A DNA stretch of 64,000 nt. Source: Lachnospiraceae bacterium (GTDB lineage: Bacteria; Bacillota; Clostridia; Lachnospirales; Lachnospiraceae). This document shows, one piece after another, positions 8,624 through 19,300 of the stretch (positions are counted from its first letter, which is position 1; each line of letters begins with the position of its first letter). The DNA is taken from positions 48,948-112,947 of the forward strand of contig JAFSYI010000022.1 in assembly GCA_017450065.1 (NCBI GenBank). Direction: 5' to 3'. The notes under the pieces are model-generated. The model ran no database searches and had not been told where the DNA came from. It saw only the letters and a program-made list of their open reading frames with translations. A program made the position numbers and the translations under genes.

Positions 8624-9943
8624 TTACGGCTTGATATTTATTGCTATTGTCGATTCGTTAACATTGGCCTCTATATCTCTTGTTACCACCTCAGACCATT
8701 CGGGATTGTTTATTGTCAGAGTATACATACAGGGAAGCAGCGGTGCGATATTCGCACTCTGTCCCGCATTTACCACCTGATCGGAAAATCCCGGCAGGGA
8801 TATGGTAGTATTATCGTATCCCATGTTCACGACAAATTTGATATACGGAAACTTAACTATAAAAGCGCTTCCGTTCTGTGCAGAGTACTTGTCATTGGCA
8901 AGCTCCGTCAGCAGCGCTGTTCTTTTGTCCGAATTGGTAGACATATATGTAACGAAATGATCTACCACCGATTGGGGATATCCTTTGATATTTCCGTCCT
9001 CATCCTCATAAGCCAGCTTGGTCCCGACAAAAGCCGTATCTCCGGAAGCTATCGCCGTTTCAAGCTGTGAAAGAAGTTCCTTATAGGATTCGGCCTGCTT
9101 ATATCCGTCCGTACCCGATCCGCTGTCCACCACAAGTGCGGCACCTGATGTCGTACCGTCAGAGCTGTCTGCGGATGCCCCGTTTCCGGATGATGCATCT
9201 GTTCCGGCATTCTGTCCTCCCATACCGGGGGCCGTTTCCTCTCCTATGGCCGTAGGAGCAGCCGGAATCTCCGTACCGTCCTCATCATACATGGGAGCGG
9301 CCGGTTTATCACTCAGTCCTCCGGTGATCGCCTTTTCATAAATATCCTTAAACAGACCGTTATAGGTCAGCATATCGGTCGGTATGTTATATGTCTTACC
9401 CGATGCCTTATGTGTGGTTCCGTACGCTATCAGAGCGATCATAAGGCAGATACACAATATTGCTGCGTATACTATTCCCGATACGTTTGCAAGACCGTCG
9501 ATAAATCCCTGCGGTACGGCACCGCCGATTCCTGCACCGGACCTTCCGGGTCTTGACCGTTTCATGTCGTCATCACCGTCGAACAGCCTGTTTCCTCTGC
9601 CCTTCTGCGGTCCGTCACCGGACTCCGGAGGAAGCGGATTCCTGCTTCTCATGCGGGGCTGCGCATCCATTGGTTTGCCCGTTCCTTCGGAAGTACCCCT
9701 GTACGGCATACCCTGTCCCCGGGACATTTCCCGGTTCCTCGGCATTCCCTGTCCCTGCGGTGCATTCTGCCCCTGCGGCATTCCCTGATTCATCGGCATT
9801 CCCTGATTCATCGGCATGCCCTGTCTCGGTGGCATTCCCTGTCCCTGCGGCATTCCCTGGTTCATTGGCATTCCCCGGTTTATTCCTTCGTTCCCACTGT
9901 TATAATCCATAGCCTGCATCTCCCCCATGCCCCTCTGTACCAT
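8624..9943 (-). CDS. Single-pass membrane protein with Met/Gln/Gly/Pro repeat N-terminus
   Basis: 439 residues in three parts. Residues about 23-80 are a low-complexity tract of QGMP/NQGMP units. Residues about 155-176 form one membrane helix. The outer part has a Gly/Ser/Asp-rich linker (about 230-270) and a folded domain ending in LLPCMYTLTINNPEW. That end recalls the repeat domains of TcaA-like envelope proteins, which often carry a cytoplasmic zinc ribbon; here the ribbon is missing and the repeats stand in its place. The ATG at 9943 has AAGGA 9 nt upstream. The role is unknown; sensing or anchoring at the cell wall is a guess. Confidence 0.7.
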   Translation of the reverse strand: MVQRGMGEMQAMDYNSGNEGINRGMPMNQGMPQGQGMPPRQGMPMNQGMPMNQGMPQGQNAPQGQGMPRNREMSRGQGMPYRGTSEGTGKPMDAQPRMRSRNPLPPESGDGPQKGRGNRLFDGDDDMKRSRPGRSGAGIGGAVPQGFIDGLANVSGIVYAAILCICLMIALIAYGTTHKASGKTYNIPTDMLTYNGLFKDIYEKAITGGLSDKPAAPMYDEDGTEIPAAPTAIGEETAPGMGGQNAGTDASSGNGASADSSDGTTSGAALVVDSGSGTDGYKQAESYKELLSQLETAIASGDTAFVGTKLAYEDEDGNIKGYPQSVVDHFVTYMSTNSDKRTALLTELANDKYSAQNGSAFIVKFPYIKFVVNMGYDNTTISLPGFSDQVVNAGQSANIAPLLPCMYTLTINNPEWSEVVTRDIEANVNESTIAINIKP

Positions 9944-10110
9944 ACTGTCTGTTCCTTAAGCCGGACGATCTCCCGATCTCCCGGCATGCGCATAATGCAT
10001 AATATAGTACGTATAGCTGTTATGAATGAATACAAACATTCCACAATATAATAACACAAACTCTCACAAAATAACATATTTTTATGAATTTTCTTATGTC
10101 ATATACACGT

Positions 10111-12054
10111 CTATTTGTCTATTTTAAGTCTGAATCCGTCCCGTATGCTGTTCCCCCTTCGTTCTATACCGTCAAGATTCCCTTCGTAAAGTATAGCCGG
10201 GAAAGCATGATACCATATCTGCTCCCCTTCAATAACCGGATAATATATATGTATACCCTGCCATTCTTTCGATCCCGCATCGGCCTCGGGGTAATCCTTC
10301 TGTCTGACCGGGAATGCACCTGTTCCCGTTTCATTAAGATAATGTCTGTCATCACTTGCAAACATATACAAGCCCTTCAGCATGTTGAAACAGATAATGA
10401 ACGTTACCGCCGCTGCAGGCAGGATTCTCCGTACCAAAGCCGCGGATATTCTGCGGGCGTCATACCGGCCGTCATCCCTTGTCAGTCCGGCAGGCTCAGA
10501 CCTTCGGATCATAAGCGGCAGAACATTCACCGACACATCACCGGCCGCGAACAGAGGGATCAGCAGTATATAACCGTATCCGAATCTGTTGGATGGTGCC
10601 GAGATCATAAAAAAGGCATAGCTGATAAGCAGGATAATGCCAAAATAAACATAATGTGCATGTTCTTTTACTCCGGGAGCTGTCGCAATAAGCCTGCCCT
10701 TCCTTCCGTTTATCCACAGATATGTACCATAAATCAGACTTATCATTATCCGTACCGCCAGCACTGCCGCTCCCGCAAAAGCAGAGACCGACGCATACCG
10801 GTTGGCTGCTCCCTGTTCGCTCCACCACACGGGAAACCATTCCCGGAAGCTTTGGTCAATAAGAGCCACATCCTTGGTATATCTTGCCCATACGACTATC
10901 TCGTCCGCTTCATATTTCACGCCCTCTGCCGGTATCTTCCAGTCCACATTGAAAAGATCGACCGCCGGAAACGGATAAACCAGCCAGCCGGTTATCAGGA
11001 TGTTACGGATAAAATACGGCAGAATAAGCAGAATCCCGGCAAGAATATATTTAACCGCTTCGACAGTTCTCTTTTCGCGGACCAGCAGATAAGCAGGTCT
11101 TATAACAAGCAGTGCCAGCACTCCGACGCTCAGCTTTACGGATACAAGAAATACCGCCAATACACACAGCAGGGAATATCCTGTCAGGCTGTCTGTACGT
11201 TTATTCACCCGCATACCGTTATCCCCCGCAGAGGATGCGCTGTCTTCCTCAATAAGCTCGAGCCATCTTATGCACAGCCAGATGATGAGCCAGATAACAC
11301 CGTGATCCGTGGAAGGAGAGATCGTCTCGATCGCGGTAACGGTAAAATATGCGAAAGGGACCGCATACACAAAGTCACTGACTCTGAGCACCGGCTCCTT
11401 CCGGTATACGGCACCGTATAAGTGCCTGTACCATCCCGCCAGAGAATACAGCATCGTAAATACAGCAAGAAATCCGGACAGAACATGCATCGACTGTCCC
11501 AGAAAGTGCATGCTGTACAATGCGCACAGGCAGAAATATGAACTGTTAAACCCAAGTCTTGTCTGCATATACGCAAGGCCTTTCACGACTCCGAAGCTCT
11601 CTATCCAGTGAATGCTCTGGGCATGATAAGTCCCTGTGTCATAGGCAAACCGTCCTGCGGCAGTATAATATAAACAGACAAAGATAACAGCAGCAGCCGC
11701 AATACACATAAATACCTTAAGGAGCTTAGGCTCCGAAGCTCCGGCTGTTCCGGTACCATGCTCCTTCCTACTGCCTGTCAGCTTACATATTAATTCCTTA
11801 TATTTCTTACGTTCCCGGACTATAATGCAGGCACACGCCACGAGCATAACGATATTTGCGGCAAGGCCCACACCCGTGAACAGACTGAAATACCCGGCAT
11901 AAGCCGTAAGCACACAGAGGCCGCATACAATGCAGCCCCCGGGATCAGTCATTTCAGTATCGTTATAATTGCGGGAAATCCTTCGAAGCGCAAAAGAACC
12001 TGTTATAAAGCATGTGAGCGCTATATAGATCCAGCCGAGTAATGTTAACAGCAT
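10111..12054 (-). CDS. Large multi-pass membrane protein, GT-C glycosyltransferase-like
   Basis: 647 residues with about 13 hydrophobic segments. The first large loop contains FAYDTGTYHAQSIHWIES and LAYMQTRLGFNSSYF. The Asp of YDTGTYH sits where GT-C enzymes of the PMT/ArnT kind place their catalytic Asp, and the pattern resembles the LIC_10190-type membrane family. A soluble C-terminal tail of about 60 residues begins after residue 580. The ATG directly follows the stop of the ECF S-component-like gene (TAA then ATG), so the two are coupled. An opposite-strand frame of 445 residues across this gene is judged to be a shadow. Confidence 0.7.
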   Translation of the reverse strand: MLLTLLGWIYIALTCFITGSFALRRISRNYNDTEMTDPGGCIVCGLCVLTAYAGYFSLFTGVGLAANIVMLVACACIIVRERKKYKELICKLTGSRKEHGTGTAGASEPKLLKVFMCIAAAAVIFVCLYYTAAGRFAYDTGTYHAQSIHWIESFGVVKGLAYMQTRLGFNSSYFCLCALYSMHFLGQSMHVLSGFLAVFTMLYSLAGWYRHLYGAVYRKEPVLRVSDFVYAVPFAYFTVTAIETISPSTDHGVIWLIIWLCIRWLELIEEDSASSAGDNGMRVNKRTDSLTGYSLLCVLAVFLVSVKLSVGVLALLVIRPAYLLVREKRTVEAVKYILAGILLILPYFIRNILITGWLVYPFPAVDLFNVDWKIPAEGVKYEADEIVVWARYTKDVALIDQSFREWFPVWWSEQGAANRYASVSAFAGAAVLAVRIMISLIYGTYLWINGRKGRLIATAPGVKEHAHYVYFGIILLISYAFFMISAPSNRFGYGYILLIPLFAAGDVSVNVLPLMIRRSEPAGLTRDDGRYDARRISAALVRRILPAAAVTFIICFNMLKGLYMFASDDRHYLNETGTGAFPVRQKDYPEADAGSKEWQGIHIYYPVIEGEQIWYHAFPAILYEGNLDGIERRGNSIRDGFRLKIDK

Positions 12055-12636
12055 TTATTTCCTCTCATAAAGGTAATCGTTTTTCGCATCTATTGCCTCC
12101 TGTCTCTTTCCGTACAGACGGTTGGCAAGAAGAAGTACGGGAAGAACTATGCACAGTTCTATTGCCAGGGTTAATGCGCAGTTCATAACTCCGTCGTTCA
12201 AAGTGATTCTAAGATCTGTCTTTTGGAAATAGAAGCTGCACAGCGGCTGTACGCAGACCCATACGATCACGGCAAGAAAAGCTTCCACGACCGCATAATC
12301 GGCAAGGCTCATCCCCTTGAACCTGCCCCCACGTATCTTAAACCTTGAGGCAAAATGTCCCGTGCCCAGACCGAAGAATACCAAAAAAAGCAGCCAGGGA
12401 AGAGTCCCGTCTCTCGGATTGGAAACATAGACTGCAATATATGATGCAAGCGGTATGAGTATTCCGGCAGCAGATCCGTAGATAGCCGCCAATACCGTGA
12501 TAATGGCAACGCATATCTGAATCTCGACATAACCGGGTACAGTCGTTTCCATAGCCAGATACATATATATCATTATCATAAATACCGTACCCGCGATTAT
12601 GGCTACGGTTTTTTCGATGTCAAGCCTGTTTTCCAT
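12055..12636 (-). CDS. ECF-type transporter S-component-like membrane protein
   Basis: About 193 residues and five to six membrane segments. EIQICVAIITVLAAIYGSAAG and LFLVFFGLGTGHFASRF resemble S components of ECF vitamin transporters (UPF0397-like group). The frame is open upstream to 12738, overlapping addA, but I choose the ATG at 12636 because AGGTGGG lies 8 nt upstream. No energy-coupling ATPase or T component is in the window, so it would have to use a shared module coded elsewhere. The ligand is unknown. It is coupled to the large membrane protein that follows. Confidence 0.75.
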   Translation of the reverse strand: MENRLDIEKTVAIIAGTVFMIMIYMYLAMETTVPGYVEIQICVAIITVLAAIYGSAAGILIPLASYIAVYVSNPRDGTLPWLLFLVFFGLGTGHFASRFKIRGGRFKGMSLADYAVVEAFLAVIVWVCVQPLCSFYFQKTDLRITLNDGVMNCALTLAIELCIVLPVLLLANRLYGKRQEAIDAKNDYLYERK

Positions 12637-12701
12637 GACTGTATCCCACCTTTCCTCCGGCTGATGCCTGTTTGGGTTGTAACCGTTCGTAACAGTTATT
12701 C

Positions 12702-15700
12702 TCAGTTTACCACAGGATATGGTATATTGACAGTACATTTATGCCTCGTGGAATAGATGATCAGTTCCGATATCTCTCTGCCTGTCATCGCCGATAACGC
12801 TTTGGCGTAATATTCAAGCTGCACATGATATCTGCCGGCAAGCTCCCGGGGATCCGAAACCGCATCTGTTTTGTAATCCACTATAACGATCCTGTCATCC
12901 TCAATGAAATACGCGTCTATTATACCCTGGATCATAATGCCTTCAAAGCCGAACATAAACGGCTGTTCCCTGAACAGAAGCCCGTTAAGACAAGCCTTCT
13001 TCATCCTCATTGCCAGCCCGCTGTTAACAAAGCCGCTTACCTCTTCAGGCTTCACGCAGTTTACAAGATCATCCTCCATAAGCCCTTCCCTCTTTATGTA
13101 TTCAAAGAAGTCCCTTATGTCATCATCCGAGGTTCCTCTTGTATAATCCCATATTTCGAATACCCTGTGCACTGCCGTACCGTGAAGGGTTGCCGGTATC
13201 TCTTTTTCCTGTTCCCTTATAAAGTCAGGAATAAAGGGCGTTATATCCTTTATATCCGTTTTAGCCGCCTGCAGGGTTTTACCCGTTCCGGGAAGCTCTG
13301 ATTCCTCTACCGGGATACTGTCCTCCGGAAGCTCTTTATCCTCCGTCATTTCCGCATGCATGCTTCTTCTCTTAAGCTCGGTTACCGATACCTTTTCAAA
13401 CTGTCTGCGTTCATTCTCATACGGATACCTGAATGCAAACCTTTCAAGAAGCAGTCCGGTCCCTGATACGGCTGCGTCTGGATTATCTGCGGATCCCTTT
13501 CTTATTCCCGACAGTCTTTTCAGCTCCTCCTTACGGGTCTCATAACCCACAGACTCTTCAATGGCGGTATCGATGATCTGTTCTGCCGTCATGGTGTTTA
13601 CCATAACGGATGGCAGACCGGCATTATTAATACCATACAGAACAAGATCCAGAAAGCTTGCGCATCTCACCGGTCCCTTGTCAGACTGCATGGCTTTCTC
13701 TATATCGTTTACCATCCCCGTCATTATCAGTTTTTCACGCGCTCTGGTCATCGCAACATACAGGATACGTTCTTCCTCTGCCAGTATTTCATACATCTTC
13801 TTTTTGGAAACAGCGCGTTTGACCGCAGTGGAAAGCTTTATCCTCCTGACGGGATCCGAAAGATCCATACCAAGACCTATATCGATATCGGGAATAACCG
13901 ATCCTTTTATGTCCGTAAAATTGTACTTTTTATGCATTCCCGCAATTATGCATACCGGGAATTCAAGACCCTTGCTCTTATGGATAGTCATTATCCTGAC
14001 TGTATCATCATGCTCATCCAATATGCCGGCTTCTCCGTAATCAACCTCATATTTTCTGAGCAACTCTATATATCTTACAAAATGAAACAGTCCCTTATAG
14101 CTGGTCTTACCGTAATCCTCTGCCTTCTTAAGAAGCATGTTAAGGTTGGCTTTTCTTCTTTTGCCATCCGGCATTGAGTTTACGCAGTCTCCGTATTCCC
14201 CATCGACAAGCTCAAGCAGGATCTCATAAACGGGAAGATATGCTGACTTTGCTCTTAATTCGTTGTATTTACGCAGGAATTCCGATGCCTTACGTCTTAT
14301 TGCCGTTTCCGCTTTGCCGTCCGGATCCTCCCCGCATGCGCAGTCTTGCGCTGCCAGAGACATAACGGATTCATACAGATACTCTTCCGGATGTTTTATT
14401 CTTAATACCGCGAGATCCTCATCGCTGAATCTTCCGATCACTGACTTAAGCACCGCCGCCATCGGTATATCCTGCAGGGGATTATCAAGCACCCTGAGAT
14501 AATCAAGGATCACGGATATCTCTGTCGCGCTGAAATAACCTGTCTGACTCATCGTATGAACAGGTATACCTTCTGCAGACAGTACTTTCTCAAAGGTCTC
14601 ATCCCATCCCTTCGCGCTTCTTAACAGTATTGAAATATCAGAATATCTTACAGGTCTTGTTCTGTCAGGATCTTCATCGGAGGGCTCTGATATCCTCTGC
14701 TCCTTCATGAGTCTCTTGATCCTCGACGCAACAGTCTTCGCTTCCATTTCCCTGTCCGGAATCCCCTGAGCAGTGCTGACCAGTATAAGCTCTGTCTTCT
14801 CCCGGAGATCATCTGTCTCCGGATAATAAGCTCCGGGATGCAGGGATGCAGCCTCATCATAGACTATACCCCCCAGATCCTTGTTCATCACCTGTGCAAA
14901 CAGTTCGTTTACGCTTTTTAGTACCGACTCACGGCTTCTGAAATTATAAGACAGGTCGATGCGTTTAAGCCGGCTGCCTTCCTCTGATGCTTTTTGAAGC
15001 TTATCCATAAACAGCTGCGGTCTGGCCAGGCGGAAGCTGTATATACTCTGCTTTACATCACCCACCATAAACAGATTGTCTCCTTTTCCTATATACTTAA
15101 GGATCTCCTCCTGCACCAGATTACTGTCCTGATATTCATCAATATATATCTCTTCGAAATACTCCCTGTATTCCTTTGCCGTATTACCGTCCTCAGCCGA
15201 GAGTATCCCGATACACATATGCTCAAGGTCATTGAAATCGGCAATCTTTCTCTTCCTCTTTGCCTCGGAATAATTCTGTGCCACCTTCCTTGTAAGTGAA
15301 GTCAGTTCACACACAACAGGCGCGCATAACCGTATCCTTCTGATATGCTCATCCATCGAAAGCATGAATTCGTTCTTTGCCAGTTCGGAAATTTCCTTCT
15401 TGTATGCTTCTCTTACCTTTTTATACCTTTCTTTGAGATCCGGATCCGTGTAAGGGGCATTCTTTCCTCCTCTCGGAAGCACAGGCCACTTAAGTCCGTT
15501 AAAAAGTCTGTGCAGTCTTTCATATCCGGTTATAAGATCCGTGCCTGCAACTGCATCCTTCAGTTCTTTGATTATCTCAATGTCCTGTTCGGATATCTTT
15601 TCGTACAGCGACGGACCGTCCGGCTCATCGCATATAAGCCTGTCTGCTATCGCCACTTCATAAGCATCATCCGTAACATACAGAGCGTTATCCATTATGA

Positions 15701-16325
15701 GCTTAAGCCAGACTGTATCACTCTCAGGTGACTTATAGATTTCTTCACACCTTTTTAGCCATTCTTCGGGGTCCGGTGAGCTCATTGAGAAATCATACAG
15801 CCCGTCCAATATGTCTTCAAGTACTTTGTCATTCTTTCCTCCTGCCAGACATTCAACCATGTTTATGAACCCGTCATCGGCTCTTTCATAGGCTTCCTCA
15901 ATAACCCTCTCAAGCACATCCCTCTTAAGAAGCTTTGCTTCCGCTTCATCAGCCACACGGAAATCCGGGTCAACCCCGATCTCCTGAAAATGATTCCTTA
16001 TCACATCGAGACAGAAACCGTGTATCGTCGAAATCTTCGCGTTATGTACAAGAGCCGACTGCCGTATGAGATGTCTGTTTAACGGATCGAGGGCACGTTT
16101 CTCATCTATCGCCTTTATTATTTTTTCCTTCATCTGCTCAGCGGCAGCCTTGGTAAAGGTCATGACAAGTATCCTGTCAATATCGACAGGTACTTTTTCA
16201 TCAAGGATCCTGCGTATGATGCGTTCAACAAGCACGGTAGTCTTACCTGAGCCTGCTGCCGCGGAAACCAGCAGATCCCCGCCTCTTGATTCAATTGCCT
16301 TAAGCTGTTCTTCGGTAAATGCCAT
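12702..16325 (-). CDS. addA: ATP-dependent helicase/nuclease subunit A
   Basis: A 1207-residue UvrD-like superfamily 1 helicase with a C-terminal RecB-type nuclease. With AddB it resects double-strand breaks for RecA loading. Walker A is VSAAAGSGKTTVLVERI near 19-35, and FNDLEHMCIGIL, IYIDEYQDSN (Walker B) and RIMTIHKSKGLEFPV are helicase motifs. The nuclease site is IVIVDYKTDAV near the end, followed by QLEYYAKAL. Length matches the family. The start is 24 nt after the addB stop on the same strand, the usual addBA order. Confidence 0.96.
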   Translation of the reverse strand: MAFTEEQLKAIESRGGDLLVSAAAGSGKTTVLVERIIRRILDEKVPVDIDRILVMTFTKAAAEQMKEKIIKAIDEKRALDPLNRHLIRQSALVHNAKISTIHGFCLDVIRNHFQEIGVDPDFRVADEAEAKLLKRDVLERVIEEAYERADDGFINMVECLAGGKNDKVLEDILDGLYDFSMSSPDPEEWLKRCEEIYKSPESDTVWLKLIMDNALYVTDDAYEVAIADRLICDEPDGPSLYEKISEQDIEIIKELKDAVAGTDLITGYERLHRLFNGLKWPVLPRGGKNAPYTDPDLKERYKKVREAYKKEISELAKNEFMLSMDEHIRRIRLCAPVVCELTSLTRKVAQNYSEAKRKRKIADFNDLEHMCIGILSAEDGNTAKEYREYFEEIYIDEYQDSNLVQEEILKYIGKGDNLFMVGDVKQSIYSFRLARPQLFMDKLQKASEEGSRLKRIDLSYNFRSRESVLKSVNELFAQVMNKDLGGIVYDEAASLHPGAYYPETDDLREKTELILVSTAQGIPDREMEAKTVASRIKRLMKEQRISEPSDEDPDRTRPVRYSDISILLRSAKGWDETFEKVLSAEGIPVHTMSQTGYFSATEISVILDYLRVLDNPLQDIPMAAVLKSVIGRFSDEDLAVLRIKHPEEYLYESVMSLAAQDCACGEDPDGKAETAIRRKASEFLRKYNELRAKSAYLPVYEILLELVDGEYGDCVNSMPDGKRRKANLNMLLKKAEDYGKTSYKGLFHFVRYIELLRKYEVDYGEAGILDEHDDTVRIMTIHKSKGLEFPVCIIAGMHKKYNFTDIKGSVIPDIDIGLGMDLSDPVRRIKLSTAVKRAVSKKKMYEILAEEERILYVAMTRAREKLIMTGMVNDIEKAMQSDKGPVRCASFLDLVLYGINNAGLPSVMVNTMTAEQIIDTAIEESVGYETRKEELKRLSGIRKGSADNPDAAVSGTGLLLERFAFRYPYENERRQFEKVSVTELKRRSMHAEMTEDKELPEDSIPVEESELPGTGKTLQAAKTDIKDITPFIPDFIREQEKEIPATLHGTAVHRVFEIWDYTRGTSDDDIRDFFEYIKREGLMEDDLVNCVKPEEVSGFVNSGLAMRMKKACLNGLLFREQPFMFGFEGIMIQGIIDAYFIEDDRIVIVDYKTDAVSDPRELAGRYHVQLEYYAKALSAMTGREISELIIYSTRHKCTVNIPYPVVN

Positions 16326-16349
16326 TGAATAACTTACTCCCTGTCTCCG

Positions 16350-19300
16350 TTACTTTTCTTTTGTACCCAGATGCTCCTTCATGGCAGCAATTATCCCGCT
16401 AAGGGCATCAGAATGATCTGCAGTCTCATCAGACGGACCGGAATCGGCTCCTCCACCATCCGGCAGATCTGAAACGGAATCCTCATATACGCTTCCCCTG
16501 CCTCTGTAACCGCATACTCCGTAATAATCACAATAGCTGCATGGGCTTTTATCACTCCCGGATTTCATATGCGGCTCCGCTTTAATGTTTCCGTCAAGGA
16601 TCTCCCGGCCTTCTTCCTTTATCTTTAGGTTTACATAATCCGACAGGGTCCTGAACTCTTCTTCATCAGCCACGCTGCTTCCCCTGCCGAATTCACCATC
16701 GTTTTTAACATATACCGGTATCACTCCCGAACGTCCGGTAAAATCGCTGTCTATAAGTCTGTACACTTTTTCATCCGAATTCACAAGCCCGGTCATTTTG
16801 AGTTCCTTTGCTATCTTCTCATCCACCTCTTCATCACTGATCTGATCATCCGGTACGCTTATATACGGATCATCCACGTGATAATAGAATATTCCGGCAG
16901 GTACCGGCTCCTTATCCGCAAACCTTCTTCTGACATATTCGCAGGCAGCGTTCATATAAACAACAAGCTGAAGATCAAGTCCCATATAAACAGCCGCAAG
17001 ATCAAAGCTCTTATTTCCGGATTTATAATCAATGATCTTAACATATATCCTGCCGTCATCCTCTTCACCGCACAGATCCATTCTGTCAATACGTCCGATA
17101 AGACGTACTTTTTCTTCTTCTGAGAGACTGATGTTAAGAGAATCATAATCATTGCCGGAACTGAATGAGAACTCAAAGTCATACGGCTCAAACCTGCCTT
17201 TTTTCAGCTGTGCCGTAAGAGTATCAACCGTACGCGTCATTATCCGTTTCATACGGTTTACCATATACCCTGTTCTGAACGAACCGTATATTGCACCGTA
17301 ATCCTCCCCGGCTATACACCTCTGAATTGACTCATCTATAATTCCCGCCCGGGTCTCTTCATCCACTTCCTGCCATTTAATACTGCGTTCCTTAAGTATC
17401 TGCGCATATGTCTTAAGCGTATCGTGAAATACCGATCCCACATCACCTGCTTCGAACGAAAACAGCTCCCTCTCCTTCAGTGAAAGCCCATACTTAAGAA
17501 AGTGTGCATAGGCACAGCGGGCGTAATTTTCAAGTCTTGTTATGGAGCAGTCAAGCTCCGTCCCGTATAATACCCTTGCCACGGCTCTGCTTATCGCATC
17601 CTTCCGTTTAAGATCTCCCTCGCTGAAGGCTGCCTCGAGCATAAGCCTTATCCGATCCCTGTATTCATCATTACATGAAAGGACACGGAGCAGGATTCCG
17701 TATTCCGTGAAATCCGCATCACTGTAATTAAGGACCGCATCCTGTATTCCCGCCGTCAGTTCATCATATCCTGTCGCAGGATTATATACCCGATCCATGA
17801 TCCCTCCGGCAGGATACCCGGTTATTATATGGGGAAACATCCGCCTGACTGTTTTAATAAGATATGAAGGGTTTAAGGATTTCCCGTCCCGCGAAAGAGC
17901 GGCATATGAAATATACAGCTCATGGGAAGGCTTGGTAAGAAGCATATACAGATACATCCTTTGGGTATATGCCTGCATTCTTGCAGTGGGTGCAAGCTCT
18001 ATTTCTTTTTCACCAAAAGTGCCGCCTTCTGTCAGGAACTCCCTCTCCATGTCGGAAATAATACCGCCTCCCGAAGCCTTAGACGGTATGATACCGTCAT
18101 TAACCCCCATAAAAAACAGAGCTTTTATATCCCTGAGCCTGCTTCTTTTTATATCACCTATCTGGACATAATCATCAGAAGGAGGGATTATTCCGGTCCT
18201 TATCTCAGCAAAACCCGCATCCAGAAGCTCAGCGTATTCTTCTATGGAAACAGCCTCTCCCGGCAGAAAACGCACGATCTTGTCAAGGAGTGTACATATC
18301 TCTTCATATATCTTTCCGAATTCAACGGCTCTTATCTTATCGCCGCGCTCATCAAGCATTCCGGCAAGCTCAGCCATTTTCTCCTGAAGGCCGTGTGTAC
18401 TTATAAACCTGTACAAAGCGGTTGATATCAGCTTAACATCAAGACGGGTCGCAGATGTAACGGCTTCTGTATCCGGATCATCCGAACCTGACGTAAGCTC
18501 TTCATAAAAAGGCTTGAGCTCCAGTGCTATCCTTTTCCTGATCGAATCCAGTTCCTCAAGCTCTTTCTGATCCATGCTCCTTGGCTTACGTATAAAGGGA
18601 GTATCCCACTGTTTCCTGCCTCTTATCCCATAACGAAGCACGTAGTTCTCGAGCATATCCGTTTCTTCCGGTGTATAACCGCTAACCATTGTCCTGAGAT
18701 ATCTGAACACCGACTCATAACTGTAGCTGTCCGTTATGATATCAAACAGAGCCCGTATATATTCGACCATAGGGTTAAGGAGCACCGGTGAAGTCTTATC
18801 TATAAAAAACGGAATATCGTACACAGAGAAGGCTCTCGCGCACGCGTTCATATATGTATCAATATCACCGCTGACAACTGCGATATCCCTATAGTGATAT
18901 CCCTTATCCCTTATAAGCCGCTCTATACGTACGGCCGCTTCAGCCGCCTCTTCTTCGGGATTGATGCCTGTAAAGATATGTATGCTGTTTTCATGATCCG
19001 CTCTGTTCCCGGCTGACTCATCTTCAGTCTTTGCAGCTGCATTACCCGGGTTCACGAAGGGTCTGTCTTCTGCCCGGAACAGATACTTCTCCAGGTGAAT
19101 AAGCTCATGTTTCCTGCTGTCCTCTTCTATCAGGCTGCCTTCCTCATCATACATAAATCTGGCGGGGATATCCTCTGTCAGCAGAACATCTTCCTTAACG
19201 GCGATCCTGTTATCCCTGCACAGCCTGCCTATTGAAGCCAGGGTTTTATAGCTCAGATAGAACAGGTCCTGTTCATCCGGAGTACCGTTACCTTTCACCT

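Noticed and set aside
10084-11421. Plus-strand open frame of 445 codons
   Set aside because: It lies wholly opposite the large membrane-protein gene, has no ribosome site, and its product is rich in Arg, Cys, His and Tyr without family resemblance. It is a shadow of the opposite strand's codon bias.
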